Assembly: GCA_003695765.1 (NCBI GenBank)
Contig: RFHQ01000015.1
Span: forward strand, 1-64,000
Length of the DNA: 64,000 nt
Source of the DNA: Gammaproteobacteria bacterium
Lineage (GTDB): Bacteria > Pseudomonadota > Gammaproteobacteria > Steroidobacterales > GCA-2729495
Reading direction: 5' to 3'
Below are positions 52,364-60,617 of the stretch, in pieces (the stretch's first letter is position 1; every line of letters begins with the position of its first letter). Under the pieces are notes generated by a model that saw nothing but the letters and a program-made list of their open reading frames with translations, had not been told where the DNA came from and made no database searches. The position numbers and the translations under genes were made by a program.

Positions 52364-53755
52364 TTGCTTCAAGTCGCCTGCAGACCCTCGCGCCCTGCCT
52401 GCGCCCTGCTGCCCGGGCTGGCGGCCCTGCTGCTGGCCGCCTGCGACCCATCGCCGGCGTATCGGGCCCTCACGGCACAGGATCGCTCCGGCGAGTCGGC
52501 GACCGCCGGGCCGCCCGCCATCGGGCCCGGGATTGTGGCGCCGCCGCTGCCGGCGCCCGGCGAACCTGCTGGACCGGACCGGGCAAGCCTGCCCACGCCC
52601 AGCCAAGCCAACCCAGCCGGCGAAGAAGTGTCAGCGCCGGACGCGCCGCAGGGGGCAACGGCCAGCGCATCGCCCGATGACACGGGTGGCCTGCAGCTGC
52701 TCGGCGCCATCGTCGCGCCGGGCGAGTCCGCCCGCCTGACCTGGGCGCCGAGCGAGGTCTTCGAGGGCATCTCGACGGCCACGCCGGTGCTGGTCGTCAA
52801 CGGCGCCCGCCCGGGGCCGGTGCTGTGCCTGACGGCGGCGATCCACGGCGATGAACTGAACGGCATCGAGATGGTGCGCCGCGTGCTGCATGCACTGAAA
52901 CCGGAGAAGCTGCGCGGCGCGGTCATCGGCGTGCCGATCGTCAACCTGCAAGGCTTCCGCCGCGGCTCGCGCTACCTGCCCGACCGGCGTGACCTGAACC
53001 GCTACTTCCCCGGCAACCCCAGCGGCAGCTCGGCGGCCCGGATCGCCTACTCGCTGTTCGAGGACATCGTGCGCCACTGCGACATGCTCGTCGATCTGCA
53101 TACCGGCTCTTTCTACCGTACGAACCTGCCACAGCTGCGGGCCGACCTGCGCAACCGGCGGGTGCGGGAACTGGCCGAGGGCTTCGGCGGCATGGTCGTG
53201 CTGCACCACGAGGGCGCGGCGGGCACGCTGCGCCGCGCCGCGGTCGACGCCGGCATCCCGGCCGTAACGCTGGAAGCCGGCGAACCGCTGCGCCTGCAGC
53301 CGGCGAAGGTCAGCGAAGGTGTCAGGGGCATCTTCGCACTGATGACGGCGAAGAACATGATCCGGCGGCTGCGGCTCCTGGGCCAGCCGGAACCGGTCTA
53401 CTACGAGTCCACCTGGATACGCGCCGACCACGGCGGGATCCTTTCCGGACTGGTCCGACTCGGGCAGCTCGTCGAACCGGGCGACGTCCTCGGCACAGTC
53501 ACCGACCCGATTACCAACGAACAGAATCTGATCTACGCGACCCGGCGCGGCCGCGTGCTCGGTATGGCCGTGAACCAGGTCGTCATGCCGGGCTTCGCCG
53601 CGTTTCGCATCGGCATCGAGACCGATGCCCCGCTGGCCGAGTTCCTGCCCGGCGCCGGGTCCACCGCCAGCGAAAGCGGCGACGATGCTCTGGTGCCCGA
53701 GGAAAACGGCGAGAGTGATGCCACGCCGCTCTCGGACCCGGAAGAGACGTCCTGA
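52364..53755 (+). CDS. Succinylglutamate desuccinylase/aspartoacylase-family lipoprotein
   Basis: Zinc carboxypeptidase-fold (M14-like) enzyme anchored to the envelope. The 463-residue precursor has a lipobox LLLAAC, a Pro/Ala/Ser linker to about residue 105, and an AstE/AspA domain with zinc ligands in LTAAIHGDELNGIEMVRR (His, Glu) and DMLVDLHTGS (His), substrate segment RDLNRYFPGNPSG and a glutamate in VTLEAGEPLRL. Cytoplasmic arginine-catabolic AstE has no lipid anchor, so the substrate here is probably an envelope amide or peptide. Start is TTG 52364, the only start giving a full signal peptide. Confidence 0.88.
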   Translation: MLQVACRPSRPACALLPGLAALLLAACDPSPAYRALTAQDRSGESATAGPPAIGPGIVAPPLPAPGEPAGPDRASLPTPSQANPAGEEVSAPDAPQGATASASPDDTGGLQLLGAIVAPGESARLTWAPSEVFEGISTATPVLVVNGARPGPVLCLTAAIHGDELNGIEMVRRVLHALKPEKLRGAVIGVPIVNLQGFRRGSRYLPDRRDLNRYFPGNPSGSSAARIAYSLFEDIVRHCDMLVDLHTGSFYRTNLPQLRADLRNRRVRELAEGFGGMVVLHHEGAAGTLRRAAVDAGIPAVTLEAGEPLRLQPAKVSEGVRGIFALMTAKNMIRRLRLLGQPEPVYYESTWIRADHGGILSGLVRLGQLVEPGDVLGTVTDPITNEQNLIYATRRGRVLGMAVNQVVMPGFAAFRIGIETDAPLAEFLPGAGSTASESGDDALVPEENGESDATPLSDPEETS

Positions 53756-53758
53756 AAC

Positions 53759-54640
53759 TCAGCGCAGCGCCTGCAGTGCCGCGATCCGTTCTTCGATCGG
53801 CGGATGTGACATGAACAGGCGGCGGATGCCGCCGCCGCCCCCACCGGCGATGCCGAATGCCTGCAGGGACTCCGGCAGGCGGCTGGGTTCGTGCAAGCCG
53901 GCCAACCTGCGCAGGGCCGCGATCATGTTGTCGCGTCCGGCGAACTGCGCGCCGCCGCGATCGGCACGGAACTCGCGCTGCCGGGAGAACCACATCACGA
54001 TCATGCTGGCCAGGATGCCGAGCAGCAGCTGCGCCGCCAGCGATGCAATGAAGAAGCCGGGCCCGTAGCCGCGTTCGTTCCGCAGAACCACGCGATCGAC
54101 GACGAAGCCGACGAGTCGCGACAGGAAGATCACGAAGGTATTCAGCACGCCCTGCAGCAGCGCCAGCGTGACCATGTCGCCATTGGCCACGTGGGCGATC
54201 TCGTGGCCGAGCACGGCGTCGACCTCGTTCTCGCGCATCTGCTGCAACAGGCCCGTGCTGACGGCGACCAGCGCCGCGTTGCGCCGGGCCCCGGTGGCGA
54301 AGGCATTCGGCTCCGGCGATTCGTAGATCGCGACCTCCGGCATCGCGATGCCGGCGGCCGCCGCGTGTTGCTGCACGCGGTTCAGGAGCCAGGCCTCGGC
54401 CGAATTGGCCGGCTGCTCGATGACCTTCGCGCCGGTCGTCCACTTCGCCGCCGTCTTGGACATCGCCAGCGAAATCAGCGAACCGGAAAAGCCGATGATC
54501 GCCGAGAAGATCAGCAGGCTGGTGAAATCGATGCCGCCGCTTTCCTCGAGCCAGTTCTCCAGCCCAAGCACCCGCACAGCCACGGCCAGCACCGCCAGCA
54601 CGGCGATATTGGTGGCCAGAAACAGTAGAATTCTTTTCAT
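53759..54640 (-). CDS. htpX: Membrane zinc metalloprotease HtpX
   Basis: M48 protease that degrades misfolded inner-membrane proteins with FtsH. The 293-residue protein equals E. coli HtpX in length: N-terminal helix [20 protein letters not shown], second helix [19 protein letters not shown], the zinc motif [13 protein letters not shown], membrane segments [19 protein letters not shown] and [20 protein letters not shown], and the third ligand in [12 protein letters not shown] 54640 gives the KRILLF N-terminus. Convergent with the lipoprotein gene, 3 bp apart. Confidence 0.97.
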   Translation of the reverse strand: MKRILLFLATNIAVLAVLAVAVRVLGLENWLEESGGIDFTSLLIFSAIIGFSGSLISLAMSKTAAKWTTGAKVIEQPANSAEAWLLNRVQQHAAAAGIAMPEVAIYESPEPNAFATGARRNAALVAVSTGLLQQMRENEVDAVLGHEIAHVANGDMVTLALLQGVLNTFVIFLSRLVGFVVDRVVLRNERGYGPGFFIASLAAQLLLGILASMIVMWFSRQREFRADRGGAQFAGRDNMIAALRRLAGLHEPSRLPESLQAFGIAGGGGGGIRRLFMSHPPIEERIAALQALR

Positions 54641-54676
54641 GCGCAGCCCGTCCGCAAGCTCTGAACGGATCATATC

Positions 54677-55660
54677 GTGGCGGCATGGGGCGGTTTCAAG
54701 TCACGGGGCCGGCTCCCGGGCGGGCACGTGAACGGCGCGGAAGGGCAGACGCTGCGGGCCTTTCTGGCGCCGCGTTATTGGCCGTTGCTCGCCGGCCTCG
54801 GGCTGCTGCGAGGGCTGTCCTGGCTGCCCTACCCGCTGCTGACCGGCCTCGGCTGGGGCGCCGGGCGCCTGATGCAGGCCCTGCTGCATCGGCGCCGCCA
54901 TGCCGCCGAAGTCAATCTCGCGCTCTGTTTTCCCGAGCTTGATGAGTCGGCACGCAGGCGCTTGCTGCGCGAACATTTCACGTCGCTGGGCATCGGCGTC
55001 TTCGATTACGCGCTGGCGATGTGGGCCAGCGACCGGCGCGTCCAGCGGCTGGTGCAGCTCGAAGGACTCGAGAACCTGCTGAAACCGGTGCGCGAAGGCC
55101 GCGGCGTGATCCTGCTGAGCGGCCACCTGCCGGCGATCGAACTGACCGGCCGGGCGCTGGCGTTGCAGGTGCCGGACATGGCGGCCATCTACCGGCCGCA
55201 CAAGAACCCGCTGATCCACGAGCTGATGCGCCGCGGGCGCAGCCGCAGCGTCCGGCGACAGATTCCGAAGCGCGACATGCGCCAGATGCTGCGGCTCCTG
55301 AAGCAGGGCGGTGTGCCGGTCTGGTATGCCTCGGACCAGAGTTTCCGCGGCAAGGGCGCGATCCTGGTGCCCTTCTTCGGCGTGCCGGCGATGACCAACC
55401 CGGCGCTGAGCCAGCTCGCGCGTATCGGCGATACCGTGGTGGTGCCCTACCTGACACGACGCCTGCCACGGGCCCGCGGCTACGTCGCCAGGATCCTGCC
55501 GCCACTGGAAGATTTCCCGTCCGGCGACCCGGCGGCGGATGCACTGCGCGTGCATCGGCTATTGGAGGAACACATTCGCGAGGCGCCGGCCCAGTACTAC
55601 TGGATACACCGCCGCTTCAAGGACCGGCCGGCGGAACTCGGCAACCCCTACGAGCAATGA
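54677..55660 (+). CDS. Lipid A biosynthesis acyltransferase (LpxL/HtrB family)
   Basis: Adds a secondary acyl chain to Kdo-lipid A at the inner membrane. The 327-residue protein has an N-terminal hydrophobic stretch ([19 protein letters not shown]), the catalytic HX4E as [52 protein letters not shown] and a C-terminal [15 protein letters not shown] 54677 is used; a GTG at 54728 is an alternative. It sits among Kdo and heptose genes, consistent with lipid A-core assembly; which acyl position it uses is unknown. Confidence 0.93.
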   Translation: MAAWGGFKSRGRLPGGHVNGAEGQTLRAFLAPRYWPLLAGLGLLRGLSWLPYPLLTGLGWGAGRLMQALLHRRRHAAEVNLALCFPELDESARRRLLREHFTSLGIGVFDYALAMWASDRRVQRLVQLEGLENLLKPVREGRGVILLSGHLPAIELTGRALALQVPDMAAIYRPHKNPLIHELMRRGRSRSVRRQIPKRDMRQMLRLLKQGGVPVWYASDQSFRGKGAILVPFFGVPAMTNPALSQLARIGDTVVVPYLTRRLPRARGYVARILPPLEDFPSGDPAADALRVHRLLEEHIREAPAQYYWIHRRFKDRPAELGNPYEQ

Positions 55661-55661
55661 G

Positions 55662-56387
55662 TCAGCGGTCGCCCGCGTTGCTATCTCGATAAGCGTCCAG
55701 CAGGGCCTGCCAGTGTTCCTCGGCGAACTCGATCCCGCCGCCACTGATCTTGCGCAGCGAGCGCTGCAGGCGATCGAGGTTGCGGCGCTGCCAGCGGCCG
55801 GGCCGCGGCATGCGCCGGCCCCGGTCGAAGTCCAGCAGATAGAGCCGACCTTGCGAGTCGATCTGGATGTTGTGGGCCGTCAGGTCCGCATGGAAGACGC
55901 CCTCGGCATGGAAACGCGCGATCAGTTCGCCGACCGCGGCCCAGCCGGCCGGCGGCAGCGGCCCGGCGGCCAGGCGCGTGGACAAGGGCCGGACGTCGGG
56001 AATGCGCACCGTCACCAGGTCGGCCCTGTAGATCAGGCCGCGCCGCCGAACGTGGGCAGCGACCGGCCGGGGCGACGGCAGGCTGCGCTCCTGCATCCAG
56101 TGCAGCAGTTCCCATTCGCGGAATGCGCGGCTGTGCGCCAGTCCCAGCCACGGAAATTCGTCGTCGAGCCAGCGCCCCATGAAGCCGCCGCGGTGATAGT
56201 GCCGCAGCACCCATTGCTGCCCGGCATGCTCGATGAACAGCGTGCTGCCGCGGCCGCCGGCGTAGCCGGGCGCGACTTCGGCATCGGGCCAGTTCGCGGG
56301 GTCGAACAGCGCCGGGCCGATATGGCTGGCCAGCGAGTCATCATATAGGATCACCGACTCGCCGAGCCGTTCCAGCCGCCGGGCCAT
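55662..56387 (-). CDS. kdkA: 3-deoxy-D-manno-octulosonic acid kinase
   Basis: Phosphorylates Kdo of the lipopolysaccharide inner core using ATP. The 241-residue kinase-fold protein has RGSTLFIEHAGQQWVLRHYHRGG with the ATP-binding Lys replaced as usual in this family by its Arg-rich strand, the catalytic FHADLTAHNIQID and metal-binding LLDFDRGRRMPRPG segments. It is convergent with the acyltransferase gene (1 bp apart) and divergent from the GT9 gene (8 bp apart), inside an LPS-core gene group. Confidence 0.93.
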   Translation of the reverse strand: MARRLERLGESVILYDDSLASHIGPALFDPANWPDAEVAPGYAGGRGSTLFIEHAGQQWVLRHYHRGGFMGRWLDDEFPWLGLAHSRAFREWELLHWMQERSLPSPRPVAAHVRRRGLIYRADLVTVRIPDVRPLSTRLAAGPLPPAGWAAVGELIARFHAEGVFHADLTAHNIQIDSQGRLYLLDFDRGRRMPRPGRWQRRNLDRLQRSLRKISGGGIEFAEEHWQALLDAYRDSNAGDR

Positions 56388-56395
56388 TCGTTCAG

Positions 56396-57463
56396 ATGCC
56401 TTTCAGTCGCACGCAGCCACCCGAGTCTCTGTGCCTGATCCGCCTGTCCGCGATCGGCGATTGCTGCCACACGCTGCCGGTCGTGCGCACCTTCCAGGCG
56501 CACTGGCCGGACACTCGCATCAGCTGGATCATCGGCAAGACCGAGCACGCCCTGTTCGCAGGCACGGACGGCATCGAGTTTATCACCTACGACAAGGCCG
56601 ACCCCTGGGGCAGCCTGCGCCGGATCCGCCACCAAGTCTCCGGGAGGCGTTTTCCGTTGCTGCTGCACATGCATCCGTCGATGCGTGCCAATCTCGTCAG
56701 CCTCTGCGTCCGCGCCGACTTGCGGCTCGGGCTCGGTGGCCGCACGAACGACTACCAATGGCTGTTCACGAATGCGCGCACCGAGCCGAAGGATCGTGTA
56801 CACGTAATGGATCGCTTCTTCGGGTTTGCCGAATATTTCGGACTCGGGCCACGGGAGCTGCGCTGGGACATCCCGGTCAGCGACGCCGACCGGGCGCTGG
56901 CGCGTTCATTGTGCGCCGGCGACGCGCCGGTCTGCGTCATCAGCCCCTGCAGCAACCCGCGCTTTCGTAATTTCCGCAACTGGCGGGCCGAGAACTACGC
57001 AGCGCTGGCGGCCTGGCTGCGGGACGAGCGCGGCGCCCGGATCATCGTCACCGGCGGCCCGACCGAGACCGAGCGGCGCTTCGGCGAGATCATCGCGGCG
57101 GCCGGCGGCGAGGCGGTGACCAACCTCGTCGGGCAGACGAGCCTGAAGCAGCTGTTCGCAATCATCGGCGAGGCCGACCTCGTGATCTGCCCCGACTCCG
57201 GACCGGCGCATATGGCCACGGCGGCCGGCACGCTCTGCGTCGGTTTGTACGCGACGACGAACCGGCTGCGCGCGGCCCCCTATTTCTGCCAGGACCTGGT
57301 CGTGGACAAATACCCCGACGCCGTGCAGCGCGAATACGGCAAGCCGGTCGAGGCGCTGCGCTGGGGCACACGGGTGCGCAACCCGGCGGCGATGGACCTG
57401 ATCACGCTGAGCGATGTCACGGCCAAGATCGACCAGGCACTGGCGCGCCTCGGCAAGTCCTGA
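56396..57463 (+). CDS. Glycosyltransferase family 9, LPS heptosyltransferase I-like
   Basis: Likely transfers heptose to the Kdo of the inner core from ADP-heptose at the cytoplasmic face. The 355-residue GT-B protein has CLIRLSAIGDCCHTLPVVR with the acceptor-site Asp, WIIGKTEHALF, the donor-domain strand CVISPCSNPRFRNFRNW, RIIVTGGPTETERRFGE and CPDSGPAHMATAAGT. It resembles WaaC but has a long DKYPDAVQREYGK segment before the C-terminus. Start is ATG 56396. Confidence 0.9.
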   Translation: MPFSRTQPPESLCLIRLSAIGDCCHTLPVVRTFQAHWPDTRISWIIGKTEHALFAGTDGIEFITYDKADPWGSLRRIRHQVSGRRFPLLLHMHPSMRANLVSLCVRADLRLGLGGRTNDYQWLFTNARTEPKDRVHVMDRFFGFAEYFGLGPRELRWDIPVSDADRALARSLCAGDAPVCVISPCSNPRFRNFRNWRAENYAALAAWLRDERGARIIVTGGPTETERRFGEIIAAAGGEAVTNLVGQTSLKQLFAIIGEADLVICPDSGPAHMATAAGTLCVGLYATTNRLRAAPYFCQDLVVDKYPDAVQREYGKPVEALRWGTRVRNPAAMDLITLSDVTAKIDQALARLGKS

Positions 57464-57518
57464 TTCCCGGCCGGCGGCGGCCTCCGGTACACTGCGTTCA
57501 GGCAGCGGAGGACCGACC

Positions 57519-58448
57519 ATGCTCGAAGTCTTCGATCAGCAACGGCTTGCGCAGGCCGTGCCGGACGAGATCGGCGATCTGCTGGAAGCCGGCCACATCG
57601 TGCAATTCGACCCCTGCCCGATCGAACTGCCGGCCGACGACGAACTCGAAACGCTGCGCCGCCAGTTGCCGCAACAGCTGAAGCTCAAGAATGTCAGCTA
57701 TCACCCGGAAGCCGATCAGGTCAAGGGACTGGACGAGAACTCGCCGGTTGCCGAGCTGGCCTACCGCACGCTGACGACGCACCGCGACCGGGTCACGGCC
57801 TTCCTGCAGGCGATCATGCCGACACTGACCCGCAACATGCGGGTCGGCACCAGCAGCTTCCGGCCGATGGAAGAGCGCGGCCGCAATCTCAAGCCCCATG
57901 CGAGCAACGAGCTGGTGCACGTCGACGCCGGGGCCTACGGCGCGACCAACGGCGATCGCCTGTTGCGCTTCTTCGTCAACGTGAACCCCAGCGTCGACCG
58001 GGTCTGGGCCACGAAGGGCGCGCTGCCGGAGTTGCTGGCGCGCCACGGCGATGCGGCCGGCATGACTTCGGCCGGCCTCCGGCGGCTCGACAAGGGGCCG
58101 CTGGACAAGCTGCGCAGCTCGCTGCTGGATGGTGTTGCGCAGATCGGCCTGCCGCTGGCGAAGGTGCTCGACAGCAGCCCCTACGACCGGGCGATGCGCC
58201 GCTTCCACAACTACATGAAGGACACGCCGGCGTTCCAGCGCGATCCGGAAGGGCATCGGGAGTTCCGCTTCGGACCGTTCACGGCCTGGATGGTGTTCAC
58301 CGATATGGTCAGCCATGCCTGCCTGTCGGGCCGGCATGCGCTGATCTACACCGCCGTGTTGCCGCTGGAGAACTGCCGGCGGCCGGAGCTGGCACCGATC
58401 AATCTGCTGCGCGCCCGGCAGGCTGCTGCGCCCGCCACTACACGCTGA
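57519..58448 (+). CDS. kdoO: Kdo 3-hydroxylase (KdoO)
   Basis: Fe(II)/2-oxoglutarate-type dioxygenase that converts the outer Kdo residue of the inner core to Ko (octulosonic acid). The 309-residue product has LKLKNVSYHPEADQVKGLD, VGTSSFRPMEERGRNLKPHA and the iron-binding HVDAGAYGATNGDRLLRFF region with the HxD pair, plus a distal His candidate in VSHACLSGRHALIYT. ATG 57519 follows GGAGGA. With the Kdo kinase and heptosyltransferase it indicates a modified inner core; it is convergent with the amine-dehydrogenase operon. Confidence 0.93.
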   Translation: MLEVFDQQRLAQAVPDEIGDLLEAGHIVQFDPCPIELPADDELETLRRQLPQQLKLKNVSYHPEADQVKGLDENSPVAELAYRTLTTHRDRVTAFLQAIMPTLTRNMRVGTSSFRPMEERGRNLKPHASNELVHVDAGAYGATNGDRLLRFFVNVNPSVDRVWATKGALPELLARHGDAAGMTSAGLRRLDKGPLDKLRSSLLDGVAQIGLPLAKVLDSSPYDRAMRRFHNYMKDTPAFQRDPEGHREFRFGPFTAWMVFTDMVSHACLSGRHALIYTAVLPLENCRRPELAPINLLRARQAAAPATTR

Positions 58449-58526
58449 AAGCCGGCCTGGAGCGGGCTCAACGCGGCAACCGCTGTCAGCGCTTTCGCCT
58501 GTCTCTACAGAGTCGGCCGTACCCGC

Positions 58527-58982
58527 TCAGCGCCCTGCGCTCGACGGCTGGGCCGCGCCGTGATCCGGCTCGGCGAGCCGCGCCAGGATGTCGCGGCGCC
58601 GCCGCAGCGGATCAGGCTCCGGCTGACGCCGCAGGGCGCCGACCTCGTCGGCCGTGTAGGGCCGAAAGTCCGCCGGCAGTGTGGCGGCGCTGAACTCCCG
58701 CAGCATCCAGTTCATCAGCCGCGCTACACGCCGATCGTCCAGGCGCGCGAAGGCGACGCCCGGCACCTGGATCAAAAAGCGCCGCCCGGCATCGCTGTAT
58801 AGAAAGCGCCCGACGACATCGGTCATCCGTGGCACTTTGCCCGGAAAACCCTCGCCGTGCTCGAGATGGCAACCTTGGCAATGCAGCATGTAATCGAGCC
58901 GGGCCTGCGCCGCTTCGTCCGCGACTGCCGGCCGCGCCAGGAGCAGGCAGCCCAGCCAGGCGGCGAGCGCGGCGCCGCTCAG
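58527..58982 (-). CDS. Monohaem cytochrome c, likely electron acceptor of the amine dehydrogenase
   Basis: Periplasmic c-type cytochrome. The mature part has one haem motif CQGCH (ML-HCQGCHLEHGEGFPG), a candidate axial Met nearby (VPRMTDVVG) and a second Met-rich segment (LMNWMLREF). No ATG exists; a CTG at 58982 overlaps the light-chain stop as CTGA, mirroring the common ATGA coupling, and gives a hydrophobic signal (ALAAWLGCLLLARPAVA). A GTG at 59045 is the alternative and would supply the positive n-region but overlap the light chain by 67 bp. It is the last gene of the operon. Confidence 0.78.
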   Translation of the reverse strand: MSGAALAAWLGCLLLARPAVADEAAQARLDYMLHCQGCHLEHGEGFPGKVPRMTDVVGRFLYSDAGRRFLIQVPGVAFARLDDRRVARLMNWMLREFSAATLPADFRPYTADEVGALRRQPEPDPLRRRRDILARLAEPDHGAAQPSSAGR

Positions 58983-59476
58983 TCGGCCTTGCCGATGACG
59001 CGGGCGACCGAGCAGTTGTAGGTCTGGTGTTCGGTACCCAGGCACCAGTTGTACTCGTTGTTCAGTTGCGGCTGGTAGATCGGGCGGTCGCCCTCGTTGC
59101 GCGTGCACGAGCAATTTCCACAGGCCGACTTGCCGCAGCAGTCGTTGTAGGAGATTACATAGGCGGCATTGTCCACCGGGTTCGTGCAGGTGCCGATCCA
59201 GGTGATCGGCGACATCTCGGTGCCTGGCGGGCAGCTGCTCGCGGAACCGCCACAGCAAGCGCACAGGAAGCCGTCGGTCGCGCAATAGCGCCAGTAATCG
59301 CAACTGGTCGGGTCACCGCTTTCCGGCGCCTTATCGGCGCCACGCGCAACCGGCAGCAGCGGCAACGTCGCAGCGCCGGCCAGCAGACCACCAAGCCGTC
59401 CAAGAAAACTGCGCCGTGAGCTGCGTTGCGCGATCCCACGCAGCCGGCGCTCCGTCCATTGGTCCAGCCAGTTCAT
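58979..59476 (-). CDS. mauA: Amine dehydrogenase light (beta) chain, TTQ precursor
   Basis: Carries the tryptophan tryptophylquinone cofactor of methylamine or aromatic-amine dehydrogenase. The 165-residue precursor has a twin-arginine-type signal (QRSSRRSFLGRLGGLLAGAA) and the Cys-rich family core: TSCDYWRYCATDG, CPPGTEMSPITWIGTC, NDCCG, CGNCSC and NNEYNWCLGTEH. The two TTQ tryptophans correspond to Trp93 and Trp144, and the Asp residues used in maturation to Asp68 and Asp112. Substrate (methylamine or aromatic amine) cannot be told from this chain. It abuts the heavy-chain stop with no gap. Confidence 0.94.
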   Translation of the reverse strand: MNWLDQWTERRLRGIAQRSSRRSFLGRLGGLLAGAATLPLLPVARGADKAPESGDPTSCDYWRYCATDGFLCACCGGSASSCPPGTEMSPITWIGTCTNPVDNAAYVISYNDCCGKSACGNCSCTRNEGDRPIYQPQLNNEYNWCLGTEHQTYNCSVARVIGKAD

Positions 59477-60616
59477 TCAATTCGCTCCAAACACGAGCAA
59501 CGGTGTTTCCGTCCCGATGCCGGCAATGGTCTTCAGTAATTCGCCATCACTGGCGCGGTAGACATCCAGTTGCATTTCTACGTTGATGACCAGCAGCAGC
59601 TCGGCATCGCGGGTCAGGGCCAGGGTCAAGCCGGGCAGCCGCAAGGGATAACGGGCGATGCGCTGGCGCGCGGACGGATCGAAGACCCAGACTTCCACGC
59701 CGGGATCGCGGTGCGAACCCTCCCGGCCTTCCGGGTGCGCCAGTACATAGAGGCGCCCGTCGGCACCGGCGGCGGCCGGCGCCAGGCCACCTGGTCGCCA
59801 ACCGGCGGTCTCGTCGTCCAGCATGCTCCAGGCCGGCTCGATCCGCGGCGCGTCGCCGCTGAAGTCCACGGGCTGCCAGCGGCCGTGGTAGCTCGGAAAC
59901 CAGGCGCGGCCCGCATGCCAGGCGGCCTTTTCGATCAAGGCATCGCTCTCCGGGTCGAAGAAGCGCTCGCTGCGGCTGGTCCCGGCCGGCTGGCCGTCGG
60001 CGTCGAGCCGCACGGTGTACAGCGTGCCATTGCCGCAGAGTGAACTGAAGCTCCGCTGACCAGTCGGGAAGACGGCTGCGCAACCGGGAATCGGGATGTC
60101 CGCGACATAGCGCTTCGCGATCGGGTCGACCACGCTGACCGACATCGCCGGAGTGAAGTTGTAGATCAGCGCCAGCGTATCGTCGCTGGTCATCTGCATG
60201 CTGAATTTCTGCGGCAGCAGGATGGCGCGGTTCGTCTTGAGCACGACTTCGCCGGTCGGTGACAGGCTGCGCTTGTCGTAGATCGTCAGCACGTCAGTGC
60301 GCTCGCCACGCGTACCGCGCGAGTAATAGGTTTCGGCCAGGTAGATCTCCGGCCGGGTCCGCGACTGCGCGAGAAAGGCCGCAAAGGCGCTGTTGAACAT
60401 GCCCTTGAACTGGTCAGCCGGGGTCTCGGCGTCGAGATCCAGGACCACCGTCTTGCCATCCATGATGTGCTCGAAGGCGATGTCGTGCACCAGCACCCAG
60501 TGCGCCGGCCAGCGTTCCGGCAAGGGCTCGACCTGGCCCAGCGGGTCAGCCGCAAACTCCGCCCGGGCAGCGCCGGCCAGTAACAACAAAGCGGTTATCC
60601 AGTTCAGTACGCGCAT
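59477..60616 (-). CDS. mauB: Amine dehydrogenase heavy (alpha) chain
   Basis: Seven-bladed beta-propeller subunit of the periplasmic TTQ amine dehydrogenase. The 379-residue precursor has a signal peptide (RVLNWITALLLLAGAARA) and family landmarks: YYSRGTRGERTDVLTIYD, LIYNFTPAMSVSVVD, IPGCAAVFPTGQRSF, AGWRPGGLAPA and VWVFDPSARQRIARYPL. ATG 60616 begins 1 bp after the aldehyde-dehydrogenase stop; longer frames overlap that gene. With the light chain it forms an alpha2beta2 enzyme that oxidises a primary amine to an aldehyde plus ammonia. Confidence 0.94.
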   Translation of the reverse strand: MRVLNWITALLLLAGAARAEFAADPLGQVEPLPERWPAHWVLVHDIAFEHIMDGKTVVLDLDAETPADQFKGMFNSAFAAFLAQSRTRPEIYLAETYYSRGTRGERTDVLTIYDKRSLSPTGEVVLKTNRAILLPQKFSMQMTSDDTLALIYNFTPAMSVSVVDPIAKRYVADIPIPGCAAVFPTGQRSFSSLCGNGTLYTVRLDADGQPAGTSRSERFFDPESDALIEKAAWHAGRAWFPSYHGRWQPVDFSGDAPRIEPAWSMLDDETAGWRPGGLAPAAAGADGRLYVLAHPEGREGSHRDPGVEVWVFDPSARQRIARYPLRLPGLTLALTRDAELLLVINVEMQLDVYRASDGELLKTIAGIGTETPLLVFGAN

Positions 60617-60617
60617 C

